Below, piece by piece: positions 45,153 through 54,028 of a stretch of 64,000 nt of DNA. Source of the stretch: Verrucomicrobiota bacterium (GTDB lineage: Bacteria > Verrucomicrobiota > Verrucomicrobiia > Verrucomicrobiales > DEV007); NCBI GenBank assembly GCA_018970725.1, contig JAGWVU010000016.1, positions 35,544-99,543 on the forward strand. The letters run 5' to 3'. Position numbers and translations under genes: made by a program. The notes beneath the pieces were generated by a model. That model did not search any database and was not told the DNA's origin. It saw only the letters and a list, made by a program, of their open reading frames with translations. Numbering within the stretch: position 1 is the stretch's first letter; each line of letters opens with the position of its first letter.

Positions 45153-45174
45153 GCGTCTCCGCGTCTCCGTGAAA
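45153..45174 (-). repeat. Short copy of a CGGAGACGCGGAGACG-type intergenic repeat
   Basis: On the minus strand these bases read as a tandem GGAGACGC-like motif following TTTCAC. I recall this type of sequence as a common intergenic element in environmental bacterial genomes, often at the ends of GxxExxY-type genes. Only about 22 bases are recognisable here, within the gap upstream of uvrA. Confidence 0.3.
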
Positions 45175-45237
45175 GCCCAAGACAATCCTCGCAGACGTTT
45201 GTTGGGGACTCCCTCCCCATCATTCCCGAATCGAGGC

Positions 45238-46281
45238 TCATCGCAGTTGCCTGAAAAGGAATTCCATCGGGAGCAGGCCGGCCCGGCCGAGATCAGTCAG
45301 GAGAGGCAGGGTCACCGGATGAAAGAGGGCGCGGTGGAGGACGGCGGAGAGGAGGAGGCGACGCGAAAAGCGGCGTCGCTGGGCCCTGGCCACCGCGTCC
45401 ACGGTCGCTTCCCACTCCAAAAGCCCATGGGCGTAATCCGCGAGCAAGGGCGCGGCGAGGGCGGCGCTCTCGAGGGCCATCGACATGCCGTTTCCCGTGA
45501 ATGGACCGATCATTCCGAAACGGTCCCCGATCGCGCAGATCTCCCGATGCGCCGGCAGCCGCCGGGGCAGGCGACCTTGCGGGATGGAGGTGACGGCGGC
45601 GCAGGAATCCGGATCGGGTGTGGCCTGGTCCATGCGCCCGACGAGTTCATCGAAGCCGCAGGCGAGGAGGTAGCGGCGCTGCAGATCTTCCCTGGGTCCC
45701 TTGATTTCCGGGCGAAGCCGGAACAGGGCGGAGGCATTGACGCGATGGTCCTCCACAGGGCAGAGCCCGATGTAGCCACCGGGGGAACAATGCATTTCAA
45801 GCCCGGCTTCGAGCGGGAGATCGCGCAGATGCCGTTTCAATCCCAGCAGATCGCTCGAGGGATCGGGTTCCCGGCCGATGGCTAGAACGGTTCCTGGCCT
45901 GGCCCAGTGCTCCGGGAGGAGTCGCTGCTGCTCGTGAAGAACGCCGCCCAATGCGCGGAAGCGGACCGCCAGTTCATGATCCAAATGGTATCGGCTGAGG
46001 CCGCGGCCCGGAATCGGCAGGGCGTGGCGGATCATCTGTTTCCCGTTGCGGAACCAGACGGCTTCGGTGAGTTCGGTCGCGGAATCGAGGAGGTCGGCAA
46101 GGCCGAGCGCGGTCAGAGTTTCCGGACGGACGCCGCAGAGGAATTCTCCGCAGACGCGGTGTCTGGGGTAGCTCCCGGCCTCGTGGAGAACGACGGGAAT
46201 CCGGCGCTGCCGGAGAGCGATTCCGAGGGCGAGGCCCGCCAAGCCGCCGCCACCGATGGTGATTTCGCGTTTAACCGGCAT
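45238..46281 (-). CDS. FAD-dependent oxidoreductase (geranylgeranyl-reductase / monooxygenase type)
   Basis: The 347-residue flavoprotein begins with the dinucleotide-binding motif GGGGLAGLALG and a following Glu in LHEAG. It has the CGEFL segment typical of geranylgeranyl reductase-like and tailoring flavoenzymes, and the second FAD motif ICAIGDRFGMIGPFTGNGMSMA. The ATG at 46281 lies 8 nt after the stop of the type III polyketide synthase, so the two are almost certainly cotranscribed. It may oxidise or reduce the polyketide product; the substrate is unknown. Confidence 0.87.
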   Translation of the reverse strand: MPVKREITIGGGGLAGLALGIALRQRRIPVVLHEAGSYPRHRVCGEFLCGVRPETLTALGLADLLDSATELTEAVWFRNGKQMIRHALPIPGRGLSRYHLDHELAVRFRALGGVLHEQQRLLPEHWARPGTVLAIGREPDPSSDLLGLKRHLRDLPLEAGLEMHCSPGGYIGLCPVEDHRVNASALFRLRPEIKGPREDLQRRYLLACGFDELVGRMDQATPDPDSCAAVTSIPQGRLPRRLPAHREICAIGDRFGMIGPFTGNGMSMALESAALAAPLLADYAHGLLEWEATVDAVARAQRRRFSRRLLLSAVLHRALFHPVTLPLLTDLGRAGLLPMEFLFRQLR

Positions 46282-46289
46282 GGGGCGGG

Positions 46290-47360
46290 TCAGTGGCGCA
46301 CGAGGCGGGCGCTGTGGCAGGAAAATCCCGCGCCGAAGGCGGTCAACCAGATCCGGTCGGCGGGTTGCTCCCCTTCGAGGTGTTTCTCCAGGGCCAGCAT
46401 GACCGAGGGGCTGCTCAGATTCCCAAAGTCCCGCAAAACTTCCCGGCTTTCCGTGAGCGGGGGGCAGGCGAGTTCCCGTTCGATGGCCTCGATCACGTCC
46501 CGGCCTCCGGGATGCGCGAGAATGCGGCCGGGATCCTCCGGCGAGGAGCGGTGGAGCGCCCCCACGGCCTTGGCGGCGAGCCCGGGGACGGAGCGGTGGA
46601 GCTTGTTGCGGAGTTTCCCTCCGTCGTTGACGAACCGGATGAGTTCCCGTTCTTCCGGGTAATGGGCGGTGCGGAAGTCGAGGGCCCGGTAGGCGGGGCC
46701 ATGGGACGGAGCTTGGGCGGACCAAATCGAGGCACTGGCGCCATCGCCGAAAAGGCAGAGGCTGATGAGAACGCCGGGATCATCGTCCATGAAAAAGGCG
46801 GCGGAGCAGACTTCCACGGCAATGACGGCGACCGTGGCCGCAGGATGGGCGGCAAGGAAATGGCTGGCGCTGCGGAGGGTGGGCAGGGCCGCGCCGCAGC
46901 CGAGTCCGGCGAGATCCTGGAGGAAGGCATCGCGCCGCAGACCGCTCTTTTCGGCCACATGGCTGGAAAGTCCTGGGCAGAGGTAACCGGTGCACGTGGC
47001 GATGAAGAGGGCATCGACATCCGCAGGGCGTTGGCCCGCTTTGCCGAGGGCAGCGGTGAGGGCCTGGCAGGAAAGGACCGGGGCGTTTCGCTCGAACTCA
47101 TGGTTGAGCGACCCGGCGTCCCGGGAGAAGACGTCCCGGGGGCTGGACAGGCAGAAGTGGCGACGCTCGATCCCCGAGTTTCCGAGGAGGATTTTTTGGA
47201 GCAGGCCGCGGGAGGATTCCTTGAGGGCGAGGGTCCGGGGGGCGTCCTGAAATGCTTCCCAGCATTCCCGCTGGGTGAACGAGTGGCGGGGAACGGCGCT
47301 GGCAAGGGAATGGAGAAACATGGGAGACGGGGGCCCCGGCGCCGTGACCGTCGGGTTCAC
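46290..47360 (-). CDS. Type III polyketide synthase (chalcone/stilbene synthase family)
   Basis: Type III PKSs condense malonyl-CoA units onto an acyl-CoA starter to make resorcinols, pyrones or related aromatics. The 356-residue product carries the full Cys155-His283-Asn314 catalytic triad in LAGLGCGAALP, ILAHPGG and FGNLSSP, plus the FGDGASA motif. GTG at 47360 overlaps the stop of the PDZ gene (GTGA) with GGAG just upstream. ATG at 47321 would give 343 residues. The tailoring FAD enzyme follows 8 nt downstream; a methyltransferase common in such clusters is not seen. Confidence 0.93.
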   Translation of the reverse strand: MNPTVTAPGPPSPMFLHSLASAVPRHSFTQRECWEAFQDAPRTLALKESSRGLLQKILLGNSGIERRHFCLSSPRDVFSRDAGSLNHEFERNAPVLSCQALTAALGKAGQRPADVDALFIATCTGYLCPGLSSHVAEKSGLRRDAFLQDLAGLGCGAALPTLRSASHFLAAHPAATVAVIAVEVCSAAFFMDDDPGVLISLCLFGDGASASIWSAQAPSHGPAYRALDFRTAHYPEERELIRFVNDGGKLRNKLHRSVPGLAAKAVGALHRSSPEDPGRILAHPGGRDVIEAIERELACPPLTESREVLRDFGNLSSPSVMLALEKHLEGEQPADRIWLTAFGAGFSCHSARLVRH

Positions 47361-47758
47361 GGCTCCGGAACCGCGGGAGGCTGCTCGGGCAAAGGCTCGC
47401 GGACGATGATGAATTTGAGCAGGTCCGGCCGGTTCTGGCGGCGGATGAAGATCTGGACCGGGGCCCCTGGTTCCCCGCGCAAGTGGGAAATTGCGTTGGC
47501 GGTGGACATGCCACTGATCCAGTCCTTCTCGATCTGCACGATTTCGTCCATGGGCAGGACGCCCGCCTTGTCGGCCGGGCCTCCCGGAATCACCCGTTGG
47601 ACGATGAGCTTGGGACCGAGGGTGGCGATGAGTACGGAGATCCCGCCCTTTTTGGGTGGAGGGGCCTTCACATCGTCCGCCGGGGCGGCCGAAGCCGTGC
47701 CGCCGAGCAGCACGAGACTGACCGCGAGCGCTTGGGAAATGCGGGCCAGGGCAGGCAT
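47357..47758 (-). CDS. Small secreted PDZ-domain protein
   Basis: The 133-residue protein has a signal peptide (to about residue 25, ending TASAAPA) and a single PDZ-like domain with RVIPGGPADKAGVLPMDEIVQI, and ends in a Pro-rich tail. No protease domain is present. Its ATG overlaps the gatB stop (ATGA) and its own stop overlaps the polyketide synthase start, so translation is probably coupled through the whole series. Its job is unknown. Confidence 0.82.
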   Translation of the reverse strand: MPALARISQALAVSLVLLGGTASAAPADDVKAPPPKKGGISVLIATLGPKLIVQRVIPGGPADKAGVLPMDEIVQIEKDWISGMSTANAISHLRGEPGAPVQIFIRRQNRPDLLKFIIVREPLPEQPPAVPEP

Positions 47759-49215
47759 CAGGCGGTTTTCTGTTCGAGCAGTTGCCGGATCAACTTGGGG
47801 TCGCCCTTGCCGCCGGAGAGTTTCATGACTTGGCCGAGCAGGGAGTTGATGGCCTTGGCGTTCCCGGCCTTGATCTCCGCGACCGGCCCGGGGTTGGCGG
47901 CGACGACCTGATCCACGAAACCTTCGAGTTCTCCGGCGTTGGCGGGTTCAAAGCCCATGGAGACGGCGAGCGCCGCGAGATCCTCGTGGGACGGTTCCGC
48001 GAAGAGGCGGGCGAAGACTTCCTTGGCCTGATTGTTGGTGATCTTGCCGTCCTCAATCAATTCAACGAGGGCCCGGAGCTGGGTCGGACGGACCGGGGAT
48101 TGACCGAGGGGGAGGTCGGCTTCCTTCAGGGCGCTGAGCAGGTTGTTGATCACCCAGTTGGCCAGTTTCTTGCCATGGGTCGTACCCGTGGCGGCTGCCT
48201 CGAAGTAGTCGGCCAGGGCGCGGTCGGCGGAGAGAACTCCGCCGTCATACGAGGTCACGCCGAAGTCCCGGACGAAGCGGACCTGTTTCTGGTGCGGGAG
48301 TTCCGGAACGCCGAGCGCCGCCAGCATCCCGGCAGTGCGGACCGGCAAGAGATCCGGATCGGGAAAGTAGCGGTAGTCCTGGGAATCCTCCTTGTTGCGC
48401 ATCCACTCCGTCTGGCCGGCGTCATCGTTCCAACGCCAGGTCGCCTGGACGATGCGGTTTCCCTCCTCCAATTCGCCGATCTGGCGCTCGATCTCATAAT
48501 GGAGCGCACGCCGCACCGCGCTGACCGAGTTGAGGTTTTTCAATTCAATCTTGGTCCCGAGCTTTTTCTGATCCTTGGGGCGCACGGAGACATTCACGTC
48601 GCAACGCATCTGTCCCTTTTCCATATCCGCATCGCTCACTTCCCCGTAGAGAAGGATCTGACGGAGGGAGTTGAGGTAGGCAACCGCCTCTTCCGGGGAC
48701 TCGATTTCCGGTTCGGAGACGATTTCCATCAAGGGCGTGCCCGCCCGGTTGAAGTCGATCAGGGTTGCCTTGGGGAGGTGGGTGCTCTTGGCGACGTCCT
48801 CCTCGAGATGGATGCGGGTGAGAGCGACGACCTTGTCCGGATGGGCGATGGATTTCTGATGATCCTTGGGGTAAGCCAGCTCATAGAGGGGGACCCCGCC
48901 GCCGAGGCAGAGAGGGAGGTCGAACTGGGAGATCTGGTAATTTTTGGGCATGTCCGGGTAGAAGTAGTTCTTCCGGTCCCATTTGGAGATTTCGGGGGTG
49001 GAACAACCGAGCATCCGGCCGGTGAGCAAAGTCATCTCGATGGCTCTCTTGTTGAGCACCGGGAGTGCGCCGGGCAAGCCGAGGCAGACCGGGCAACAGA
49101 GCGTGTTCGGTTCTTCGCCGAAGGCCACCGCGCAGGCGCAGAACATCTTGGTCCGCGTCTTCAGCTGCACGTGAACTTCCAATCCGATGGTTACGAGAAA
49201 ATCTTTTCGAGCCAT
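47758..49215 (-). CDS. gatB: Aspartyl/glutamyl-tRNA amidotransferase subunit B
   Basis: GatB, with GatA and GatC, converts Glu-tRNA(Gln) or Asp-tRNA(Asn) to the amidated form. The 485-residue product has the IGLEVHVQLKTRTKMFC start and the segment WDRKNYFYPDMPKNYQISQ. It also has DFNRAGTPLMEIVSEP and a C-terminal YqeY-like tail domain. gatA and gatC are not in the window. The start overlaps the upstream CvpA-like gene by 25 nt. Confidence 0.97.
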   Translation of the reverse strand: MARKDFLVTIGLEVHVQLKTRTKMFCACAVAFGEEPNTLCCPVCLGLPGALPVLNKRAIEMTLLTGRMLGCSTPEISKWDRKNYFYPDMPKNYQISQFDLPLCLGGGVPLYELAYPKDHQKSIAHPDKVVALTRIHLEEDVAKSTHLPKATLIDFNRAGTPLMEIVSEPEIESPEEAVAYLNSLRQILLYGEVSDADMEKGQMRCDVNVSVRPKDQKKLGTKIELKNLNSVSAVRRALHYEIERQIGELEEGNRIVQATWRWNDDAGQTEWMRNKEDSQDYRYFPDPDLLPVRTAGMLAALGVPELPHQKQVRFVRDFGVTSYDGGVLSADRALADYFEAAATGTTHGKKLANWVINNLLSALKEADLPLGQSPVRPTQLRALVELIEDGKITNNQAKEVFARLFAEPSHEDLAALAVSMGFEPANAGELEGFVDQVVAANPGPVAEIKAGNAKAINSLLGQVMKLSGGKGDPKLIRQLLEQKTA

Positions 49216-50102
49216 TTTTTGCGTGGGGGCAACAATTTGCCTGAGACCAATGCCCTGATTTCGTCCGCGACGTCCACTTGTGCCAGTGAATTCCGCAACT
49301 CGGCATCGGCGAGGGCTTGGTTGATCTTTGGATGGCGCAAAAGCCGGTAGTATTTGAATTCTCCATCCGTACCGGCGACTAGGGCGGCGAGATCGGGCGA
49401 GTGCTCGGTCAGTTCCACGGTCAGGGGATGCTTGGCCGCGGCTTCAGTGATGGGGGACCGGCGCAGTTGGAGGCGCAGCCCCTCGTGATAGCCGGCCAGG
49501 ACGAGGGCGGCGAGATTGCGCCTCGCCGGTGAGGAGAGCGGATCGAAGGTGTCGAGAATTGCCGCCACGTGCGGCAGGCCCTCCATTCCGTTCCGCCAGC
49601 GCGTCGGGCCCGGGATGACCGCGTGCCGGGCTCGTTCCTCAAGGGTTCCGGCGGCGGACATGCGATCGACGGATTCCAGTTCAAACATGGTCCCGGTGCC
49701 CCGGATGAGCAGGGAAACGAGCACGAGGAACGCCAGACTGGGGAGGACGCTGATGATGGAGCCGGTGCCGCCATACATCCAGCCGCCCAGCTTGCTTTCC
49801 GGACCGAAGGCACGCCGGATCGTCCAGACGATGAGCCCGCGGGTCACGGCGAAGGCGACCACCGAAAAAACCACGGAGGCCACCATCCGCTGGCCTTCGT
49901 CGAGCGGGATTCCTCCCTGGGACGCGAGCAGATTGGGCCCGTGGCGGAAGGCGAGGGCGGAGACCGCGCCTCCGCCGCTCCAGGAAAGAACCGTCCAGAG
50001 CATTTCGAGGGCGCCATGGTGCCAGGCACGGACCGCCATGAAAACCACGAAGAGGCCCGCCAGAAGGACGAGGAGGGAGTCTTCACCCAGATACGTTTCC
50101 AT
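49191..50102 (-). CDS. CvpA-like membrane protein
   Basis: The 303-residue protein has four hydrophobic segments (about 8-28, 33-52, 71-92 and 113-133) in the pattern of CvpA/colicin V production family proteins, including the AWHHGALEMLWTVLSWSGG segment. A soluble tail of about 150 residues follows and is longer than usual. Its end overlaps gatB by 25 nt, so it heads the minus-strand series CvpA-like, gatB, PDZ, polyketide synthase, flavoenzyme. Function is unknown. Confidence 0.75.
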   Translation of the reverse strand: METYLGEDSLLVLLAGLFVVFMAVRAWHHGALEMLWTVLSWSGGGAVSALAFRHGPNLLASQGGIPLDEGQRMVASVVFSVVAFAVTRGLIVWTIRRAFGPESKLGGWMYGGTGSIISVLPSLAFLVLVSLLIRGTGTMFELESVDRMSAAGTLEERARHAVIPGPTRWRNGMEGLPHVAAILDTFDPLSSPARRNLAALVLAGYHEGLRLQLRRSPITEAAAKHPLTVELTEHSPDLAALVAGTDGEFKYYRLLRHPKINQALADAELRNSLAQVDVADEIRALVSGKLLPPRKKWLEKIFS

Positions 50103-50120
50103 GGCCCGGGATCGCTCTTC

Positions 50121-51212
50121 TCAAAGGCCCGGAAGCCGGAGCGCTTCCTGACGCAACGCATGATCACAGAGCACGAGGGCGGTCATCGCCTCCACCATGG
50201 GGACCGCGCGCGGCAGGACGCAGGGGTCGTGCCGGCCCCGTGCCGCCAGTTCCGTCTCTTTTTTCTCGCTGGAGACGGTGGCTTGGGAGCGCAAAAGGGT
50301 CGCCGTCGGCTTGAAGGCCACCCGGAAAAAGATCGTCTCCCCGTTCGAGATGCCGCCCTGAATACCGCCCGAGCGGTTGGTGCGGGTGCGGACCCGGTCC
50401 CCCTCCATGTAGAACTCGTCGTTGTGTTCCAGACCGGTCAGGCTGGTCCCGGCAAAGCCCGAACCGATTTCGAAGCCCTTCGTCGCCGGAAGGCTCATCA
50501 TCGCCTTGGCGAGGTCCGCCTCAAGCTTGTCGAAGACCGGTTCCCCCCAGCCGGGCGGCACGCCTCTGGCCACGCATTCGACGACGCCCCCGACCGAATT
50601 TCCCTCGGCGCGGACGCTCTGGATCAGATCGATCATGGCATCGACGACCGAAGGATCCCCGCTGCGGACGATATTGGCTTCCACGGTGGCGAAACGGATG
50701 GTCTCGGGATCCACCGTGCCGCTGATGTCCTTGATGCTCTTGACGTAGGCCACGATTTCCAAGGATGGGGCGAGGTGCCCGAGAACTTTTTTGGCGACGG
50801 CGGCGGCGGCTACCCTTCCGATCGTCTCACGGGCGGAAGCGCGACCTCCGCCTTGCCAGTTGCGCAGGCCGTATTTCGCGTCATAGGTGTAATCGGCATG
50901 AGACGGACGGTAGGCCGTGGCCATTTCGGTGTAGGCCTCCGGGCGCTGGTCTTCGTTGCGCACGAGGATGGCGATGGGCGTTCCCAGAGTTTTGCCTTGG
51001 AACACCCCGGAGAGGATTTCACAGCGGTCCGCTTCCTTGCGGGGAGTGACGATCTTGCTTTGGCCGGGGCGACGGCGGTCGAGGTCGCATTGGATGTCCG
51101 TCTCCGAGAGATCGAGGTTGGGCGGACAGCCGTCGATGACGACGCCGATGCCTCCCCCGTGGGACTCGCCCCAGGTTGCGATGCGGAACAGATGACCGAA
51201 GGAGCTTGCCAT
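50121..51212 (-). CDS. aroC: Chorismate synthase
   Basis: Chorismate synthase makes chorismate from EPSP, the last step of the shikimate pathway. The 363-residue product has the three signatures: GESHGGGIG near the N-terminus, the GRASARET segment, and [12 protein letters not shown]. The ATG at 51212 is used; the frame remains open upstream but without family-like sequence. It lies 18 nt upstream of the CvpA-like gene and 10 nt after truA, so aroC may belong to the same transcript. Confidence 0.97.
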   Translation of the reverse strand: MASSFGHLFRIATWGESHGGGIGVVIDGCPPNLDLSETDIQCDLDRRRPGQSKIVTPRKEADRCEILSGVFQGKTLGTPIAILVRNEDQRPEAYTEMATAYRPSHADYTYDAKYGLRNWQGGGRASARETIGRVAAAAVAKKVLGHLAPSLEIVAYVKSIKDISGTVDPETIRFATVEANIVRSGDPSVVDAMIDLIQSVRAEGNSVGGVVECVARGVPPGWGEPVFDKLEADLAKAMMSLPATKGFEIGSGFAGTSLTGLEHNDEFYMEGDRVRTRTNRSGGIQGGISNGETIFFRVAFKPTATLLRSQATVSSEKKETELAARGRHDPCVLPRAVPMVEAMTALVLCDHALRQEALRLPGL

Positions 51213-51222
51213 AAGAATCGTC

Positions 51223-52035
51223 TCAACCAAACGGAGGACCGGGCGGTTGTGCAAGGTGGAAATCTGCGGGATGGCATCGGTCGTAATGAACCGCCACGAG
51301 ATGGAGGCCTTCCGCCGGGGCGGTGAGCGGGGATTTCCGGCCGGGGGAGGGCGCGGCGAGCCATTGGCGGATCAAATCCGGGGAGAGATCTCCTTCGGCG
51401 GCGCGGACGATGGACCCGGTCATCATCCGGACCATTTTGTAGAGGAAGCCGTCCCCGGTGAATTCGAGGTGGATTTCCTCCGGCCCGCGGGTGGCCCGGG
51501 CCCGGAAGATGGTGCGGCGGGGGTCCGTCGGCTCGAGGACCGGGTCCCCGCGGTTGGCGGCGAAGGCGGTGAAGTTGTGACAGCCTTCGAAACAGCTGAT
51601 CGCCTCCTCCAACCGGCCGAAGTCGAGGGGACGCCGGAGATGCCAGGCGCGCCGCCACCTCCAGGGGGGAAGCACGGGGCCGACGAAGATTTCATACCGG
51701 TAGGTTTTTCCGGTGGCGCTGAACCGGGCATGAAAATCGGGGGGAACGATTTCCGCCTCCATCACCCGCAAAGTCCGAGGCAGCCGGTTGTTCAGGGCCT
51801 CCCGCCAAGCGCGTCCGTCCATCCGGGTTTCCACCGCCTCGTCGAAATGGGCCACTTGGGCCATGGCGTGCACGCCGGCGTCGGTCCGCCCCGCGCCCTG
51901 AACCGTATGGATGCGCGGCTGAATCTCGCGGAGCGCCCGGAGCAGGTGATCCTGAACCGCGTTTCCCGAGGGCTGGCTTTGCCAACCGTCGAAGTCCTGC
52001 CCGCCATACGCCACGGTCAAGCGGTATCGGCTCAT
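51223..52035 (-). CDS. truA: tRNA pseudouridine synthase A
   Basis: TruA makes pseudouridine at positions 38-40 of tRNAs. The 270-residue product has the catalytic Asp52 in GRTDAGVHA and the conserved YRYEIF and [10 protein letters not shown] segments. Its start overlaps the ruvX stop by 4 nt. The ATG at 52035 is preferred; an in-frame codon six residues earlier is less likely. Confidence 0.96.
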   Translation of the reverse strand: MSRYRLTVAYGGQDFDGWQSQPSGNAVQDHLLRALREIQPRIHTVQGAGRTDAGVHAMAQVAHFDEAVETRMDGRAWREALNNRLPRTLRVMEAEIVPPDFHARFSATGKTYRYEIFVGPVLPPWRWRRAWHLRRPLDFGRLEEAISCFEGCHNFTAFAANRGDPVLEPTDPRRTIFRARATRGPEEIHLEFTGDGFLYKMVRMMTGSIVRAAEGDLSPDLIRQWLAAPSPGRKSPLTAPAEGLHLVAVHYDRCHPADFHLAQPPGPPFG

Positions 52036-52484
52036 GGCTCTTCCTCCGGCCACGGTTCGGGCGGTCTCCGGGCGTCGAGGTAATCCTGAAGGATCACCGC
52101 CGCGGCCACTTGATCGATCGGAGGAGGTTCTCCCTTGCCCCGGCGTTTCCCGGCGGACTCGGCCCGCTTTTCCCGGGCGGTGACGGTGCTGAGCCGTTCA
52201 TCGCTCTCCATGATGCTCACGCCTTCCGGGAGGACGGGAGCCAATTCCCGGGCAAAGGTGCGTACCTTGCGCGTTGCAGTCCCTTCGGAGCCATCGAGCC
52301 GCAGCGGCAAGCCGAGCACCACGATGCGGATGTCGTGCGCCCGGACGACGGCGGCGATGCGGGCCAGCGGTTCGGTTTCGGTCACGTGGATGGTCTCGAG
52401 CGGCCGGGCGAAGAGACCGAGGCCGTCACTGATCGCGAGTCCGATGCGGACCTCCCCGAAATCGATGCCGAGGGCGCGTTCCAT
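52032..52484 (-). CDS. ruvX: Holliday junction resolvase-like / pre-16S rRNA nuclease (YqgF family)
   Basis: YqgF/RuvX proteins are RNase H-fold nucleases linked to rRNA processing. The 150-residue product has the start MERALGIDFGEVRIGLAISD with Asp8, then GLPLRLDGSEG and ESDERLSTVTA. The Asp in IDQVAAAVIL completes the acidic site. It overlaps truA by 4 nt and starts 5 nt after the manC stop. Confidence 0.94.
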   Translation of the reverse strand: MERALGIDFGEVRIGLAISDGLGLFARPLETIHVTETEPLARIAAVVRAHDIRIVVLGLPLRLDGSEGTATRKVRTFARELAPVLPEGVSIMESDERLSTVTAREKRAESAGKRRGKGEPPPIDQVAAAVILQDYLDARRPPEPWPEEEP

Positions 52485-52489
52485 GGGGC

Positions 52490-53569
52490 TCAGTGCAGGG
52501 CGGGAGGCACTTGGGCGACCAGTTTTTTGATGTCGTCCGCGGCATCTTTCCGGGCGATGAGGAGGGCGTCGCCGGTTTGCACGATGATGAGATCCTTGAC
52601 GCCGAGCAGGGCGATATGTTGACCGGTGGTCGAAAAGACGACGTTGTCCGCAGCCCCGTAATGGGAGGCGGCGGCGCGGCTGCGGTTGCCCTGGTCATCG
52701 ACCGGCAGGTGGTTGGCCACGGAAAGCCAGCCGCCGACATCGTCCCAGTCGAACCCGGCCTCGATGTTGCTGACGCGGGCGGAGGCTTCCATGAGGGCAT
52801 AATCGATCGAGACCGGGGTCAGGGAACCGAAGGACCGGTGCATCGCGGAGGCGAGGTCCGGGGCCTCGGCAATGTCGGTCACGAACCGGGCGAGTTCGGG
52901 GCAATGGGCTCCCAATTCGGCGCGAACGGCGGGCAGGTGCCAGATGAACATGCCGGCGTTCCAGGCGAAATGGCCTTGGGCGAGATACTCGCGGGCCAGT
53001 TCCATGCCGGGTTTTTCTTTGAAGCGGACGACCCGGTGAGGCGTGATTCCCGAGCGACTGGCCGCTTCCGGCAGGGCGTCTCCCCGTTCGATGTATCCGT
53101 AACCGGGGCAGGGCCAGGTCGGCTTGATGCCGATGGTGACCAGGTTCCCCGAGTGCAAGGCCACGTCCATGGCCGCATCGAGCGTTTCGCGGAACCTGGC
53201 CTCGTCCTGGATCAGGTGGTCGGACGGCAGCACGGCCATGACGGCTTCCGGATCCCGGCGGGCGATCCACCCGATTCCCAGGGCCACGGCAGGGCCGGTG
53301 TCCCGTTTCTCCGGTTCCGCGAGGATGTTCTCCGGCGGCAGCATCGAGGCGACGCGGCGGACGGCCGGTTCCTGCAAGGTGCTGGTGAGGATCAGGATGT
53401 GATCGAGGGGCAGCAACCCTTCCAGACGTTTGATGGTCTTTTCAAGGAGCGTCTCGTCATCGAACAAGCGGAGGAGTTGCTTGGGGGTGGCGTTGCGGCT
53501 CAACGGCCAGAAGCGGGTGCCACTTCCACCGGCGAGGATCAGGACATAGCGGTGCGGGGAAAAATCCAT
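52490..53569 (-). CDS. manC: Mannose-1-phosphate guanylyltransferase
   Basis: This enzyme makes GDP-mannose from GTP and mannose-1-phosphate for glycan synthesis. The 359-residue product is a single-domain type, lacking the phosphomannose isomerase half. It shows the nucleotide-binding motif AGGSGTRFWPLS (13-24), Lys30 in TPKQLL, PSDHLI, FKEKPG and WNAGMF. It is the first gene of a minus-strand run manC-ruvX-truA-aroC, which mixes unrelated functions. Confidence 0.95.
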   Translation of the reverse strand: MDFSPHRYVLILAGGSGTRFWPLSRNATPKQLLRLFDDETLLEKTIKRLEGLLPLDHILILTSTLQEPAVRRVASMLPPENILAEPEKRDTGPAVALGIGWIARRDPEAVMAVLPSDHLIQDEARFRETLDAAMDVALHSGNLVTIGIKPTWPCPGYGYIERGDALPEAASRSGITPHRVVRFKEKPGMELAREYLAQGHFAWNAGMFIWHLPAVRAELGAHCPELARFVTDIAEAPDLASAMHRSFGSLTPVSIDYALMEASARVSNIEAGFDWDDVGGWLSVANHLPVDDQGNRSRAAASHYGAADNVVFSTTGQHIALLGVKDLIIVQTGDALLIARKDAADDIKKLVAQVPPALH

Positions 53570-53642
53570 CGGAAGAAGATTACCGCATTCTTTCGGGAGA
53601 AATCATTGGCGAAATTCCATTTTCCAGAAATTTTAAGGGACC

Positions 53643-54002
53643 ATGTCCACCCCCGAAACCTCTCCTGTTCCGGAAGTTCCCCAAAGCCTCACCGTGACGG
53701 CGCTGGCTCTCGCGCCGGCCGCCATCGGCTGCGCGGCGGGAATCCTCATCGGCCAACGGCTTCGCAGTCGCAGCGGGAATGCCGCCGCGGGCACGCTTTT
53801 GGCCTTGGCCGCAGCCGCATCCCTGCCGTTGGTGTTGGAAGCGACCCTGCGGATCATGAACCGGCCGGAGTCCCGCCGCCGCATCCAGGGAATCCAGCGC
53901 GGCTTGCGGGATGCATCGGACCACCTCTTCGCGGACGAACTGGCGGGAAACGCCGAGGATCCGTCGGAAGCGCGGAACACCGTGAGTTTTCCCGGTCTTT
54001 GA
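53643..54002 (+). CDS. Small membrane protein of unknown function
   Basis: I do not recognise this 119-residue protein. It has two hydrophobic segments (about 16-40, rich in Ala, and about 46-66), a basic stretch of about 20 residues, and an acidic end. The ATG at 53643 is 73 nt from the divergent manC start, so the gap may hold promoters for both. The nearest family is not clear. Confidence 0.6.
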   Translation: MSTPETSPVPEVPQSLTVTALALAPAAIGCAAGILIGQRLRSRSGNAAAGTLLALAAAASLPLVLEATLRIMNRPESRRRIQGIQRGLRDASDHLFADELAGNAEDPSEARNTVSFPGL

Positions 54003-54028
54003 GGGAAGGCTCGGGGCGTGGAACGGGA

